Positions 48,501 through 62,112 of a stretch of DNA of 64,000 nucleotides are shown piece by piece (within the stretch, counting starts at the first letter, position 1; every line of letters starts with the position of its first letter). The DNA is taken from contig NC_088320.1 of the NCBI RefSeq assembly GCF_910592395.1, forward strand, positions 5,394,001 to 5,458,000. The letters run 5' to 3'. Position numbers and translations under genes: made by a program. This DNA is from Lineus longissimus (Eukaryota > Nemertea > Pilidiophora > Heteronemertea > Lineidae). Below the pieces are notes generated by a model that saw nothing but the letters and a program-made list of their open reading frames with translations, did not search any database and was not told the DNA's origin.

Positions 48501-51500
48501 TTTTGTCAATACATACAATGTTATAGCCTGTGTACATGTGCACAGCGGACTTGCATAAAATTTTATTTCCATAAACAAGCCTGCATTTATTGATAACTTG
48601 CATTGACCTACATTGTGTGGTTGGTATACATGTACCATGTTTTAAACGTTACATGTGGTATATTTCCTATATGGAATGGATGTCAATAACTAAAATTCCA
48701 TTCATTATTCAGGACGGGCCTATTTTGAGTGATGACTCATCAATCTCTACTACAGTCAGTACTGCCAGACTATTTAACGACAATACAATGTATTGATGTA
48801 TGTAAATGATAACTTGATAAAGTTATCATGTAACATCTATTTCTTTTGATTCGATGTTCATGTGATTCTAATCTATTTCAGACATCGGCGAGCTGAATGG
48901 CGATGGGCACAAGAGCGAGCTGAGGTTGCGACCCGGTGGACGTGGTTACAGGCGCAAGTCTCGGACTTGGAGTATCGAATACGAACTCACAGTGATATTC
49001 ACAAGCAGTTACGAAACTCTAAAGGTTCAGTTGTCCTTGGTGAACCACCAACGATAGAAAATCTCCTGAAGCTTAGTGTGTTGCGGACAGGTGGGAAAAA
49101 ATTATCTCCGATTGAGGCAAAGATTGCTAAAATTGAGAAACAGAACGAGATGTCGCCGGTGAATCTTTCTGTGTTGTTGAATAATGTTGACCACCAGGCT
49201 CAAAAATTGACACAGTCTTTAGTCGGTAACTGTTTCTCGCCATTGCAAGGTCCCGGTTTAAATAAAAATCGAACCACTAACGGATACGTCGACACTCCGG
49301 TGTTGGTGAATAATCTGGATACGCAAGACGGCGGGTGTGCATCAAAGGATGTCAGTGATAATGTGGATAATTCTTGTGTTGCGGCACGGTGTCGCCCAGT
49401 TCGGAGTTACCGGAAACGGAAGTTATATCGAACAACTGGATTACATCTTGCAAGTCGGAAGGCTTCGCGGCTGTCGACTGTTCGTTGTCAGTGCTATCCT
49501 CCGTCGACACCATGTGCTATGTGTGGCGGTCGATATAACAATACGGTGCCGCTCGATTCCGATACGTTACCGCCAGCTGAGAAGGTGGCGCTACTGGACA
49601 ATTCTTTTCACTCAGTGCTTTCATTCCCTCAAGGTAGGTATCATCAGCATTAATTCTCAAAATTCGTTTTTTTCGTTCTTGTATCTCCACTCCAGCACAA
49701 ATGTCTTAAGTTCTGTTGTGTCTAGGCCATCACTTATCACAAAACAAATCACCCCTAGGGCCTCAGTACATGGAATGGACTTTGAATCGAAGAATAATAA
49801 TCAGCCTTTGACCTGTTTGAGGCAGGAATTGAGTGCTTTACTGGTAAAAATCGGCCCCTGAAGTCTAGTTTGTTTGTGCCACGCCATTCATTCTATTCTT
49901 CTTAAAATTTGTCATAATCTGTCTGTGTAGTTTTGGTGTCATTGGTTGCCCTCGTCCCCTCACAGATGACAAAAAAACCAGTAAATCTGCTTCAGATGTG
50001 TGCAGCCTTGCGTCTAAAAAAGAACAAAACCTTCATACATATACTTGAACTATGTCTTTACAACGCCTGAATGCCCCAGATTGAAGGGTTAAAATGCCCT
50101 GGCTGGCCTTTATTGTGTACAATAGACACACTGTGCAATACATTACTACATGTATGACCTATGTATTGATCCTTTCTACACTGCCAATACACTGGCACCG
50201 TGGTTGGTAAAGATTTTCCAGTGGTTGTTCATGAATGACATTGAACAACCTTCACAATAATATGCCCATGTGGAGCATACAAGATAGAAGTATGTGAATT
50301 TTGTTGCTGGCTATTCAACATGTTCAAAGAATGTTTTGAAAATAGGCCTTCATATTTTTCACAAAATATATCCTATTTTAGTGACTTGGTATGTTCCGTG
50401 CCTGGTACAGACCATGAATAATAAGATCAAGATGGCATCGCAAATCTAAAATCAGTTCATGTGCAGCGCTGATTGATTGATGTACGTATGTCGTATGATC
50501 ATGTAGTTTATAAAAAACTGGTAAGGACATGAATGATGCAAGTATGAATCAGGGAGGGAGATCGGGCTAGTCACTTACCAAGCACATTTTGTGCACTACA
50601 ACCGGTAGTTGTCATAATCATATCTCACTGCTCAGTATCAGGAACAACTGAGGGTTACCCATCCTCCTGAGCTCTGAGTGAATCTACGACACCATCAGAT
50701 CGAAGGCTCTCTGTTTTGAGAACTTGTTGTGATTTTTCTACACAGGACAGGACAGGGCTAGGCTATTGTCTGAGCAGTATTGTATTTTGATTTTTTTGTC
50801 ACAAATTGTCTGGACTTCTATTGTTAGCCTGAATTCCTGTTCTAATTTTGAATTCTTGGTTGGACATCCTGCCTTTTGTGATTGAGGAGTCTTTTTGTTT
50901 CCTTGGATATCTTTGGGAATTTGCTGACTCAGGTGTTTACTTATCATGACCTGTTTTGGAAGGGTGGGTGCTGGGTCTTCCCAGGGTGTCAGCAAAAACC
51001 TTTGTCAAGGCTTGGCTTTCAGAGCAACTTCGCCTGCTCTCAAGTTTTTCTGAAAGTGGGGATGCTTTCATTGATGGTAGGGCGTATCGTGTACTTGTTG
51101 GATTATGAAATGTACATTATTTTCATGCTGCCTGATGAAAAACGTAGGGACAATCAATGACTGACTGTCTGCACTTCAGAAGAAAACCATGTGGCCTCCT
51201 GTCTGGCTGATGAAGTGATTCACTGAATCAGTTGGCCCAGCCATCTTTCATTCAGGATCACAGCTTGAGGTCCAATAAGAACATCTGGCCCCAGGCATGC
51301 ATAATCCTCATTCATGACATCAGTACAGTTTGTAGTTTGATCAATAATAACTTTCAAATAATAATAATATCAATAATTATATTCAGAAATCTTGTAATAC
51401 TAAAGTAAGTGCATGGTCCATGGGTTTTGTCTAAACCATGCATGTGACTTTCTGTCCTGAAAAACGGCTGGTCTAAAGACTAAACGCTCCATGAGAGTCC

Positions 51501-54500
51501 ATTCCTGACTGCCTTTCTCTGTATTCCCTGAAAGTTGTTGTTGTCTGCCATGTCAGCTATTTAAAATTGGATCGCCGATCAGCAGCTGGTCCTGGGCAGA
51601 GACCCTTTGCCTTCGGGTGCTGTGACACCAGTGTAGACAGACTATGATGATGTTATCGTCTACGTGGCGACTTGTTTTGCTACAGATTTGGCTAAATGTC
51701 AACAATTTTCCACCAATCAGAATACCCTTGGCAACACGTTGGTAATGACTCAGAGTTTCTGAAATGAGCCAAAACATCTTATCTTCATTGATGCCGCAAA
51801 ACTGAAATTAAAGCGTCTTCATTCATACCGCAAAACAGAAAGTAAAACATGCTTGTTCAGTTATGCCACTAAACTGAAAGTGATACACCTAAGGTATCAA
51901 ACCAAAGGCGTCAAGCAGTGACAATGACATCAATTGGTTACCGCTCAAAATATAGGAAGTCAGGCTACCAATTTTCCTTGCGCTGTGTTGAACTAAACAC
52001 CCATCAATATACATTTACATGTACTACTAGTGAAGCTAATCAATATCAAACGTCGTCATTCATTGAGTTTTTAGTCAATTATTGCAAATTGACAATGTAC
52101 GTATATATGCCTGTGTATCATTTGGTTAACGTTTGCATGTACACATGACATAGGCCTTGTGTGAAAAATACTGTGATTCATGAACTACGTTATATAGACC
52201 AGCTGCAAGTGTGTGAATGATGATCCATGTTCCAGAATGTTCTAGTCTGGGTTGGCCTTGTTGGTTTGGCTGTGTGCCATGTGAGTGAAATAACTGTTGT
52301 GGTTGTGCTGGCGCAAATAGGGCAGTCATGAAACATACATGTTTCAGGTGGGATGAACAAGCTTCCTGCCAAGAAGTGTATTCTTGCGTTGTGAGCCAGA
52401 TAAATCAAGTGCTTGATCTGGCTGGTGTCTGCCAGCATCAAAAACGACCAATCTTTGATCAAGGCCTAATTGGCATCATGGCAAGCTCACCTTCATCCTG
52501 CTGTTCCAGATTATGAGATGACACTTCCATGACTTAAAAAATAGATAACATCTAAATAATTGACAACAGTCAACAAAGAGCATTGTCACATGACTATCTA
52601 TAACAGTCGTATCATCTAAGATTACCTGGTGACATTTCTCTGTGAGACAAGATGAAAAGGTCAACATACATTGTACATGATGTACTATACAATGTAATTT
52701 TGTGTGTTTACAATGTTATTATTACATGTATTACATCGTTGGCTTATTGTTTGAGGAGCATCAACGTATTTGCCGTTGGGTTGAACTTTATAAGCTCTTG
52801 TTCCCATCATGCCAAAAGGTTGTGGGTTTCGATTGCTAGCTCGACTCCACTCGTTTGCAACCCTGAGCGTGTTCGTTTGCTTCACCTGCTTCATCCTTTG
52901 AATGAGTTTAAAAAGAATTTCTAACCTGGTGTCTGTGCTAGAGCAAAGGCCTTGTAAATGTAGCAGTAGTACTAGTAGTAGATAGTTGCTTAAACCACGA
53001 ACTCTTCCTCTGGCATTGAATTGTCTGGCCAGTGGCAGTCCAGGCAAGTTCAACGCTCCCCACAGCTTGGTTTCCAGATCTGCTCCTAGTCCTGCTGGCC
53101 AAGTCAAAGGGGCAGTGGTGGTGTAGTGGCTCGGGTCTCAGACTAGCAGTCATGAGGTCCGTGGTTTGCTCCAAGCTTCCTGTGTGAGAATCTAGGCAGG
53201 TTTCTCTGCCTTTCAGCCGCACTCCACCCAGCTGTGTATAAATGGGTACCGGTCGCAAATGATCTGGTTGTAGCGCTGATTGAGCAGTTCACCCGAGTTC
53301 TCTTGAAAGGTTGCCTGATGGATGGACTGGAAAGAATCTTTACCATATTTTGCATAATTCAGCAAGTGGTGAAGACTGAATCTTTAGCAACTAATGTTTT
53401 CTCACATGAACTGATACCATAACCTACCATGTGGTTTATTTCCCTTTGTTGTTTGTGTGAAGTGTGGTTGTTCGGGCTATAGTTGCTCTGGTTTTTGTTG
53501 CTGATTGCTGGCAAATACTCATATTCTGTTATAATGAGCTGTTCCAAATGCATGTGGCAAATAAACATAAGACCACAATCCAATACTAGTAGGAATGAGA
53601 TGAGGTATGGGCCTGACTATCCTTAAAAAAAACGTGAGGACTATCGCACGTTGATGATGATTTCTAACCCTGCATGTCCCAGAGTGTTATCTAATCACTA
53701 CTTCAGTACTTGACCAACAACATGAACATCCTGATAGCCTTAAATCAGTATGAATGAACTTGACACAGCTCTGCCTAAAAGTGAACTATAGCCAGCGAAA
53801 TACTACTCGTTACTAGTTCATGGGTGATAAGATTGGAGAAGAACAGGTTTCAGTTTTATAGATTCACCTCCTCGCCCCCGCAACCCCCATTCCAAATAAG
53901 CTTCTTTTCAGATTTTGATACAAAATATGTCATGAAAATCTATTCCGCTCCATCTATCCCAAGTATACCAATCCAATGTACTTTGATCTGTTGCAACATA
54001 TGACTAAATCTATTAAAAATCTTCTGTTTAGATATTCCGTTACAAATTCACTTTGAGTCATTGCTCAAGAGTGGCGACTGGCAGAACAAATCGTTACACA
54101 AGCAAGTCAAGCAACAGCAAGCCGCGTCACCGTTAGAAAAGCGGAGAAATAACAAGATCTCACCGACTGTGGACCATGTGCGGAAACAGAGTAAAAAGTT
54201 GGCCAAGACAGCCGTGTCATTACTTTCTCAGAGTAAGTTATTTTGTTGAAAGTTGGTTGAACGCATAATTCAGTGAGTGATTGGCCTCAGTTGGGTAATA
54301 TACTTGTATGTAGTTATCAAAAAATATCTGAATATATACTTGTAGTATTGCCTCACCGAATATCAATGCATGTTCTTATTAAAAATTGTGCAATTTTCTC
54401 AAAATAAATCCTTACACTTTTCTTCTTACTTCGCAGAATATCGGACGAAGTACAGTGATAGATCTCGGTCGCGTTGTCCTGTGTCGAAAATGACTTTACA

Positions 54501-56383
54501 AGAAAAGCGGCAACGCCGACAGGAGTTGAAGCGACGGAAGATTGCTAAGAAATTAGCATTAGGTACGTTTCTGTTGCCTCATCCTAGACTTTGGCACCTA
54601 TTGCCCCAGGGTCCTGATGCTGTCACTCTTTGTGAGGTATCCTTGAGCACTTGCAAGAAATCTTTGTTGTTTTTAGGAGTAACATGAAGTTTTAAAGTTG
54701 TTAAATTATAATAATATCACCCAGTACTTCATGATTTCTAATATTTTGCATAATTTTCCAGCCATGAAAAAGAAAGAAAAACGCGAGCGAAGGTTCTCGT
54801 TGCCAGCCAGTTACTACCACAAGACGCCGTGTTCGACAGCCAATGCGAGTCCCCGTGACACGCCCCCGCCATCAACGCCGGGTAGCGTCAGTTGTCCTGC
54901 ATCGTCGGCCATGTTGAAGGAGATGAAGGAACTGATGAAGAAGCGGCGCGGGGAGAGCGCGTTTGATATCAACAATATTGTGATTCCATATAGTATAGCG
55001 GCCGCAACTCGGGTGACCAAGATTGAGTACAAGGAGATCATCACTCCAAAGTAAGTCCCTCAACTCTGCCATCAAAGTCGGCATCATTAGACAGGCTGTT
55101 ATATGAGTTCAAGTGGAGTGGCAAGCAATTGACTCCCACGAGTGTTTGCTAACAAACTCAATTTGGTACTAATCTCAAGGCAACAGGGTGTTGGCATCCC
55201 AAATTCAGCGCTGCTGTTGCCTTGAGATTCTAAATTGGCAAAGTAAAAGTACTTATGAGGACAAATACAAAAATTTCGGGTTGAAGTCCATTCATCCCGC
55301 CCAATGTTGAGACCAAACAAAGCAACAACACAACTGACTGCACCTTCTGTTATACAATCTCTGTTACTTGTAGATGGCGCGAGTTGTCTGTTGAGAATGC
55401 AGGTTTGGAGAGTCATGTCAACGAAGTTACGCCGCTCCCTCCTGACGTGGAGACCAAAGAGACGTTGCCGTCTAATGCTAACGGGATGATCATCATGAGG
55501 AAGGTAGATGAAGAGGCAGAGGAGGTAGGTAGACGAGTGTTCGGCTTGAGCTATGCGCTTTACCTCATCCTGGTCTTGAATCGGATCAAAAACGTCGGCA
55601 ACTTCCAAACCTTATAACAGAGCAGAGAACAGTTTTCATCTTTAGACAGTTTCATCACAGAAGGCAGTTGTTGATAGCTTTGTTTGTTGTTTGCAGATGG
55701 AAGATTTGACTGATGACGAGTTTGCAATGCGCCATCTTCGCTGTGAGATCAAGGAGAAGAAGCGTTACATGACGTACATCACGAAAAACAAACGCAACCG
55801 TGGATCAAGAACCGAAAGTGGTGCGGCGACCCCGGACCCAATGGGGCAGCCGGAACACAGTCCAAATGAACCGAACCTTGTGTCGTCATTCAATAGTGGT
55901 TTTGGGACTCCGCCATCAACTCCGATTGGTGGGGTACGGTTTGAAGAGGGTCGACGGCGAAGTGGGTCCATATCTTGTTCGTATGGTTCTAAACGGGAAC
56001 GTGACCGGTCGTTGTCCGGTGATCATCTTGATCGCATGTTCACCTCAACGCCAGAGTTTGAGGAAGTCCTGATTCCGCCGTGGGAGCCGAGAGAATTCCC
56101 AATATCAGAGGAGGAGTATGATGGTATGAAGCGGGAAATGGAGGACGTGATAAATCGGGTGCCGACGCCCCCTATTGTGATGGAAGAGAGCGAGATGTTG
56201 CCGCCAATGCAATCTGAACCAGTCACACCGATTAATAGCAGTCCACCATCGCCATTACCGAGCACATCGTCCGGGTCTGCAGGCGTTTCGATGCTGGAAG
56301 AGGATCCGAATGACCCGGAATGGACAGTTGTGTCGCCAGAGCCTCGGCCCAGGAATATCGTTCTGAAGCTGGCCAAGCGATGA
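45600..56383 (+). CDS. KANSL1: KAT8 regulatory NSL complex subunit 1 (KANSL1), PEHE-domain protein, 7 exons
   Basis: KANSL1 is the scaffold of the nuclear NSL complex, which holds the MOF/KAT8 acetyltransferase and WDR5. Exons are 45600-46993, 48882-49633, 54032-54232, 54437-54562, 54762-55050, 55374-55524 and 55697-56383. They sum to 3600 nt, 1199 aa, against 1105 in human. Exon 1 (residues 1-464) is long, polar and low in conservation. Exon 2 opens with [14 protein letters not shown] and [16 protein letters not shown], the conserved helical segment of KANSL1. Exons 3-7 form the PEHE region that binds [23 protein letters not shown] (near 891), [20 protein letters not shown] and [22 protein letters not shown] (near 1092) is the conserved tryptophan motif. 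I chose ATG 45600 because it is the first ATG of the open frame. The gene could correspond to KANSL1 or to the ancestor of KANSL1 and KANSL1L. Confidence 0.93.
46994..48881. other. KANSL1 intron 1
   Basis: No repeat or gene is recognised in this 1.9-kb intron. A short exon-like stretch begins at 48713 after TATTATTCAG but runs to a TGA at 48794 and has no KANSL1 similarity. Confidence 0.5.
49634..54031. other. KANSL1 intron 2
   Basis: This 4.4-kb intron contains the SINE at 53111-53345. The rest is A+T-rich with short AATAAT simple repeats near 51345-51380 and no recognised gene. Confidence 0.5.
53111..53345 (+). mobile_element. tRNA-derived SINE, copy 2
   Basis: It is the same family as 31071-31280. 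An A-box-like TAGTGGCTCGG lies at 53124-53134 and a degenerate B box at about 53163-53172, with the same spacing. Both copies share AGCAGTCATGAGGT in the head and TGATTGAGCAG with AGTTCT in the body. The B box has decayed (GGTTTGCTCC), so this copy is probably inactive. Confidence 0.78.
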
Positions 56384-58500
56384 AAAGGTCTCGCAACGCC
56401 CCAGGTGGGTGTGAGATTGTGCAAAAAGGCCTGGGCATGTCGACTCCTGTCGGAGAATTCTGCAGTTGGTTGGCCGGAGCATGTTCAAACACGTGTATAA
56501 TCCTCAGACCTGGTTTGGTCATGAGAAAGTAACACGAGTGTTCAGCCAGTTACTTTATCCCAGTGGTTACTCATTCCAGTGCAGTGGTTAGGTTATAAAG
56601 CTTGCCCCTATCGGGAATCGGTTCAAACTGGTTAAAGGCAGTGGTGTGGTGATGCATTTCGACGGTAAAAAGTGTTCTAAGGTTGGAGAATACACACGAT
56701 TGTATAGTGGTGGTATTGGTTGGAAGTTTGAAGGGTGTGGAGAAAAGTAGAAATGTCTTGGTTGAAGTGGGTGTGTAGTGTTGAAAGTTCGTATCTACCA
56801 ACATAACATAGCCATTGTTAATTTGGTAATATGATTGTTATGAGTTGTTCACTAAGATCGTTATGGGTTTCTGTCAGAAGTCACAGACTGTTGGTGCTGG
56901 TTTCAAAACATCCTGACATTTTCTTCGTCACAAGAATTGTTATTTTCCCTGAAAATCAGAATGCAAAAATTGTACCAGCTATGATAACCATACTCATTGA
57001 GAAAGAACTGACTGGGAAAGAAAGGCTGCAACGTAAAGTAGCAATAATGGTACTAAGATAGCCATGGTATGTTTTTTAAAAATTGGCTGTCATAGAATTT
57101 TTAAAACGAAAATGGGTGTATTCCCTAATTTTCCCTGGGTGTATTCCCTAATTCCCTAATGCCAATTTCTAAGACATTTGATTGGTTGAAAGAACATCAC
57201 ATGATCAGTTTAATAAATGTTCTCAATAATCAAGGCACTGATGATGAAAATCTAATTTAACATCTAAGTTGATATTAGCACCAAGTCTTCTGACACAACC
57301 CAGTATCTACTTTTAGGTTTGAATCGCGCACGTTTGTTAGAGCTTGTGATATTGGAACAGACTTGTGGAGAGCTATGCATAGAGCGTTAATGATAATATT
57401 TTAATTCAAAAAATAATCCCGAATCATAAATTGTATTCTGAAAATGCTTTGAAGTCATAATTCCCCAAAAATTGGTTTATTCCAGTTGTTTAGAGATGTT
57501 GTTTGTTTTAATTAGTTGTTTTTTTTCCAGTTTTTGCTTGGGAAGAAAATTTTGTTCTGATATGTGAAGTTGTGCCTAACCAATTGCAGATCCTTGTTAA
57601 TACATATTATAAAGAAGAGGGCAAGCATAGCCAGGCAGGATTTTGAAATTCATATCCAGGAACCCAAAATTCTTCTTCTTTACCTGATAATATGTTGGTT
57701 AACATTTTTTTCATCAATTAATTTTGCATTTATCCAAGATTTATACCCGATAATGTGACTAAGTTATTGAAGTGTTCATAACAGAAAGTACTGCGCATTT
57801 GGAAAATTCAAACTCTCTTGTTAGGATGCGAGCCTCTTGAATGTACTATTTGCACATACGGTCTAGCCAGTATTGATAATCCGTGCTTGTTAGAAGGTGT
57901 ATTCTCAATTGGCTGGCTATAACGTACAATAGGAAATTCAAATATAACTGTGTAAGAGATGCCTTCATTCAGGTTTCTAGCGTGTTCATCGACACTGTAG
58001 AAAAACTAACTATCTTATGGGTTTATACATGAGTGCACTGTACTGTAGTACACTGTTAATCTGTGTTTGGTATCTAGATTTTATTAAACTGTCCGTGAAA
58101 ACATAAGTGCATAAAAATGAGCAAAAATGTGAAGACAAAAAAAAGTGGGTTGTTGCCTCCGCTGTTATGCTTTGATAGTCAAACGACCTACAGCTGCCGC
58201 ATTATTTTGTAACCGTAGCAACTGTTGTGTAGTTGCGTTAGTTACCAAGGTATTTTTGGTTGCCATAGCGAGTGTTCATTGCTGCAGTTCTGAAAAATTG
58301 GTGACCGAATCAAATAATTTGGTGACAAGATCATGAATAATTTGGTGATTTGGTGGCTTTCCATGGCAACTAACTGGTTACAACAGCAGGTTTTTCACTC
58401 TGTGAATTCATTCCATGGTGTCGTGTCCTCGCCTACCCTTTGTAAAACATCATAATTTCTCCTTGTATATTTTTGCTTGTATTCTTCTGGGGAAAATAAA
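56384..58500 (+). other. probable KANSL1 3' UTR
   Basis: No gene is recognised. Candidate poly(A) signals are AATAAA near 57212 and 58495-58500. A short tRNA-like piece lies at 56578-56633. Confidence 0.4.
56578..56633 (+). mobile_element. tRNA-like head of a SINE, fragment
   Basis: GCAGTGGTTAGG resembles an A-box region and TCGGTTCAAACTGG a B box, about 40 bp apart. No further SINE body matching the family at 31071 follows. It may be a truncated copy of another tRNA-derived family. Confidence 0.35.
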
Positions 58501-60943
58501 TGTGGCAATTTGCAGAATATTAGAATATTCCCAATGCATTTGTTTTTTGTATCAATCAGATGCATTTTTCAAATGACCTTTAATATGCCTAGTGGAGGTA
58601 ATAACCGCTGAAGATATATTTTCCCATAATGGGAACCCTGTTCTAACTCTAGCAGGAGTGGCTGTTGCAGTCTAGAGTCTGTTTTGCAATGAGAACTTGT
58701 AATTTCCAGTCTTCTTGTCATTGATATATTCTGTGCAATTCAGATTCTGTTCTCATTGATTGATTTGCTTTTAAACGCTGGATTGATTGATTTGATATTC
58801 ATCTTGCATTCAGGCATGATTATTCATCTTGCATATGGGCACGATTATTTGGCATTTCACTATGACTAAATAAATTGCAGACCTGACTCTGGACAATGAT
58901 GGCTTCGTTCTCCTTCATTCATCCTGTGAATTTAAAATCGCTCTTGACTGTGTATACCAGTGTACTGTGTATGTTGTATACACGATGTATTATATATGTA
59001 TATTATTGAATCCATTTGTAAAAAAAACTGCAAGAATATGTTTTGCTGTTTGTAAATATTGACTTTGCATATGGGTGGAAGGCATTAGTTTGAATTGCTG
59101 TCACCCCTCGTGAACAATGAATCAATAATTTACTGTTTCAGTGACGCTACAACTCTCCCAAATCGAGTTTTTTAAAAGCTGTCCATGATGCCAAAACTGC
59201 TTTGACCTCGAGCCACCTTAAAGGATGTATGCCATTCATGCTCATCGTATTTACTTGTGGTTCAGGTAATTGGAAATGAACATAGCCATAATTGTGCAAT
59301 TCATTGAAACTTGGCATTTATAGTAGTTGTATATCAGTCTCCACTACAGTATAGTTGAAATTTTCATTAGTAATTATTATGACATAATTAAAAATATTCA
59401 AATTCATCGATGAGAGTAGGCCTTAAAAAGAAGATGGTCAAGTTTCCTTTTTGTCGTGAATAGTTTTATCCACTCGAGAAAAATGTGTGCAAGAAATGTG
59501 ATGAATTGATTGATTGATAAAATCATCCTGCTTGCAGGCAAGGTTCTTTGGCATCTTTTGTTTATTTGTCCCCCTGTTTATATGAAAATGGGTTGGCTCA
59601 TTGTGAACTCGTGGATTGGTCAGGTGTGGTGGGAAACGGATTAGGTCATTATTGTGAACTCCTGGGGTAGTCGGGTGTAGTCGTGCTTTCTGAAAGAAGC
59701 ACAGCTTGTCTTCTCGCAATCTTAGTCGAGAACATTTACAGGAATATTTTGACACAGAACATTATAATTTGTGTACTTGTATAACTTGAGTGTGACTACG
59801 ATATCCGATGACGTTAGCACTTTGGGATATGCGTGTTCACTTGGTAGATATTTTCAGCAAGAATATTTTTCCATGCAAAATAAAACTATTCCGTTTGTCT
59901 GCGTCCTATTATTTGAATACAGGTTTCAAAATCATGTTTGCTATTGGCATTTTTGGTACTGTTTCGCGTTGAAAAATATTCCTGCTTCATTTGTTCGACT
60001 TTTGGCTTCTTAATCTTAAGAGCAGTTAAATATTCACTGCATAGACATGGTAACTGGCTGTAGAGGTTGCATTGGTTGATGTATACCACTATTGATGATT
60101 TTGTCTTAGCAATATTGGCCAAAAAGCACATGACCCACGGATGGTTATACGATGACATTACATGAGTTCAATTGGCACTAAGTCCTGTTATGTCATTTAC
60201 CAAAGGAGAAGATGTAGAGTAGATGTTGCATTGTAGAGCGCTAGTGGTGTCACGGTGACATTTATAACAGCATCATCCTCCTGTCTGTGGTCATGTGTTT
60301 GCCGTCCAGCATGGCAGGGCCGAACGTCCTTGATACCTTCCCCTGATGTGCTTTCTAACTGGTCCTGCAATCTGGCCGTGGAAGTCTTATTCCGATAATT
60401 TCGATTTTTGGCTACACTTGTACAGCTTTCTTAATTGTTTGTTCTACTTCTGAATTCTAGCAAAATATGCAGTTTCCTGGGTATGTGATGAGAAAACACT
60501 TTTCTTGCTTGACTATCCAAGTCATTTCCTCAGCTTTTCAAATAAGTGCCACTTGACAAAAACTCGAGCACTGGCCTAGAAATATTAATTTGGTAACAAT
60601 TACATAACGGGGGGATAAGTTTCCGTTGTAAGTACCATGACTATTGCATCAGCTGCTTGAAGTTTCCATGAATTGAGATTTAAAGGTAGGCTATATAAGC
60701 AGGAGCCAGGTGGGTCCAATACAATACACACAGTCACCAGTAGATGTCTCTCCTACATCAAAACTGTTCACGCTTGTGTGGGAAATATAATTATTGTTGA
60801 ATCACAGTCAACCCAGCCCACCTAACTCTGCTTAATAGTCACCTTAAGACTATCAGTTTGACCCCCTCGCTCCTGCCTGTAGTCCCCCTTAAAGAGCAGG
60901 CACACTGTAAATGTGTTCTATCCTTTAAATGTGCTTCAATTAA
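58501..60943. other. intergenic, no gene recognised
   Basis: This stretch is A+T-rich. A TATATAA box at 60692-60698 precedes a GC-richer stretch, as in a core promoter, but no open frame follows within several hundred bases. Nothing else can be supported. Confidence 0.4.
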
Positions 60944-61221
60944 CCCTTGATGGACTCCCGATTGAAAATAAAAAAACTTCAAAGTCGAAAAAATGGAAAA
61001 AAATTCATGCTGGGTAGCAGGTATGCTGGCATGTATGCCAGAAAAGGGGTTATTATAAAAAAGAGAGCTTGTAAGAAATGCACATTTGCCTCAATGCGGT
61101 TTTTTTTCTAGTTGGGCCTTAGGACGTTGACTGTAAAGGGCATTATTAGAGTAGAAAATTACTTGATGTATACAATGAACTGTCCTATTTGGTGATAGGG
61201 ACATTTTGGGTCCATCAAGGG
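60944..61221. mobile_element. piggyBac-type MITE
   Basis: This 278-bp element starts CCCTTGATGGAC and ends GTCCATCAAGGG, a 12-bp terminal inverted repeat. It is flanked on both sides by TTAA (60940-60943 and 61222-61225), the invariant target-site duplication of piggyBac transposons. There is no coding content, so it would depend on a transposase supplied elsewhere. Confidence 0.85.
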
Positions 61222-61225
61222 TTAA

Positions 61226-62020
61226 CCTTTCACACTACAGCCAGTGTGTATATAAACAAATATCGTCTGTGTATATGTATATGTATGTAAAAATGCACGT
61301 CGACATAACGACTTACGTTGACCACATAACTTGTATATTGCCAAATCGTGGCTCATAAAACGTTATAAATTTGATTTAAGGATGGTGTCCTGGAAATGAT
61401 AAAATTGCCATTGTTCACATCCTCTCTTGTGGAGTTGCTCCAGAATCATTGCTGGTTCGTTTGGGGTCTTACTGTAAAATCACAAATACATTCATGCTTT
61501 CCGGATTATATCTAGTCTTGTATTCATTCATTTTGTCCGGCCCTTGGTCGCAAACCTTCCTCTGTCTTCATCCCACGAAGACAGATACCAGTCGACCTGA
61601 TGTTCAATATCAGAAGCAGGCAGTGTTTACTTTGGACATGATCGATCGTCCTCCGAAACACTGCGAGAGATAAGTAAATATTAGGGGGTCAGAAACAGCT
61701 ATTCCAATAAATATCTTGGCACCTGCTTTCAATGGACGATGGCCTTGTGTGGTATGACTTAGAACTGGAGAATGCAAGTACAGGCCTTGAGATCCTCATT
61801 CGAACTGACGGTACCTGTCCATTTCCCTAGATGGGTACCAACTGCAAATTTCCAAGGCCCGACAGAAAATTGGTGATTGCATCTTGGAATACCTCTGCAT
61901 GCCCTCTGGTTCTCTGGCCTGTCTCTGAAACCATATTAAATAAGCAGAGGTTTTCAACATGGTGGCCCAGAAGTATTTTTCCTCACACAATAGCAGAGTG
62001 AGAGCAAAACTACTAAGAAT
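61226..62020. other. flank before the Polinton-like remnant
   Basis: No gene is recognised. The boundary with the element-derived sequence is not marked by any terminal repeat that I can see. Confidence 0.35.
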
Positions 62021-62112
62021 ATTGACTTCAACACGAAAAGGAGGATGGATTCTAAGACAGATTTTGAAAAAGATTGCTTTAAATTCATGAACAACGCTTT
62101 CTACGGAAAGCC
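62021..62112 (+). pseudogene. fragment of Polinton-type protein-primed DNA polymerase (palm region)
   Basis: The frame reads an IDFNTxxR-like start, then DFEKDCFKFMNNAFYGK. That matches the conserved DFEKDFFKLMNNxxxGK block of family B polymerases in Polintons and adintoviruses, which contains the YG motif used in primer-template contact. The match ends abruptly at 62112, where the duplicated segment starts. The frame reaches a stop at 62183. Only about 30 codons of a gene normally over 1000 codons long are present, so it is a relic. Confidence 0.7.

Noticed and set aside
48713-48796. An extra KANSL1 exon after TATTATTCAG
   Set aside because: It runs into a stop, lacks a donor, and KANSL1 joins in frame from 46993 directly to 48882, with the family-conserved HRRAEW segment starting there.
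49337-49861. A 174-codon + strand frame inside KANSL1 exon 2
   Set aside because: It is a shadow of the conserved KANSL1 frame and runs past the exon donor at 49634.
60692-60698. A TATA-type promoter for a gene near 60700
   Set aside because: The box is good, but no coding frame, splice pattern or recognisable RNA follows.
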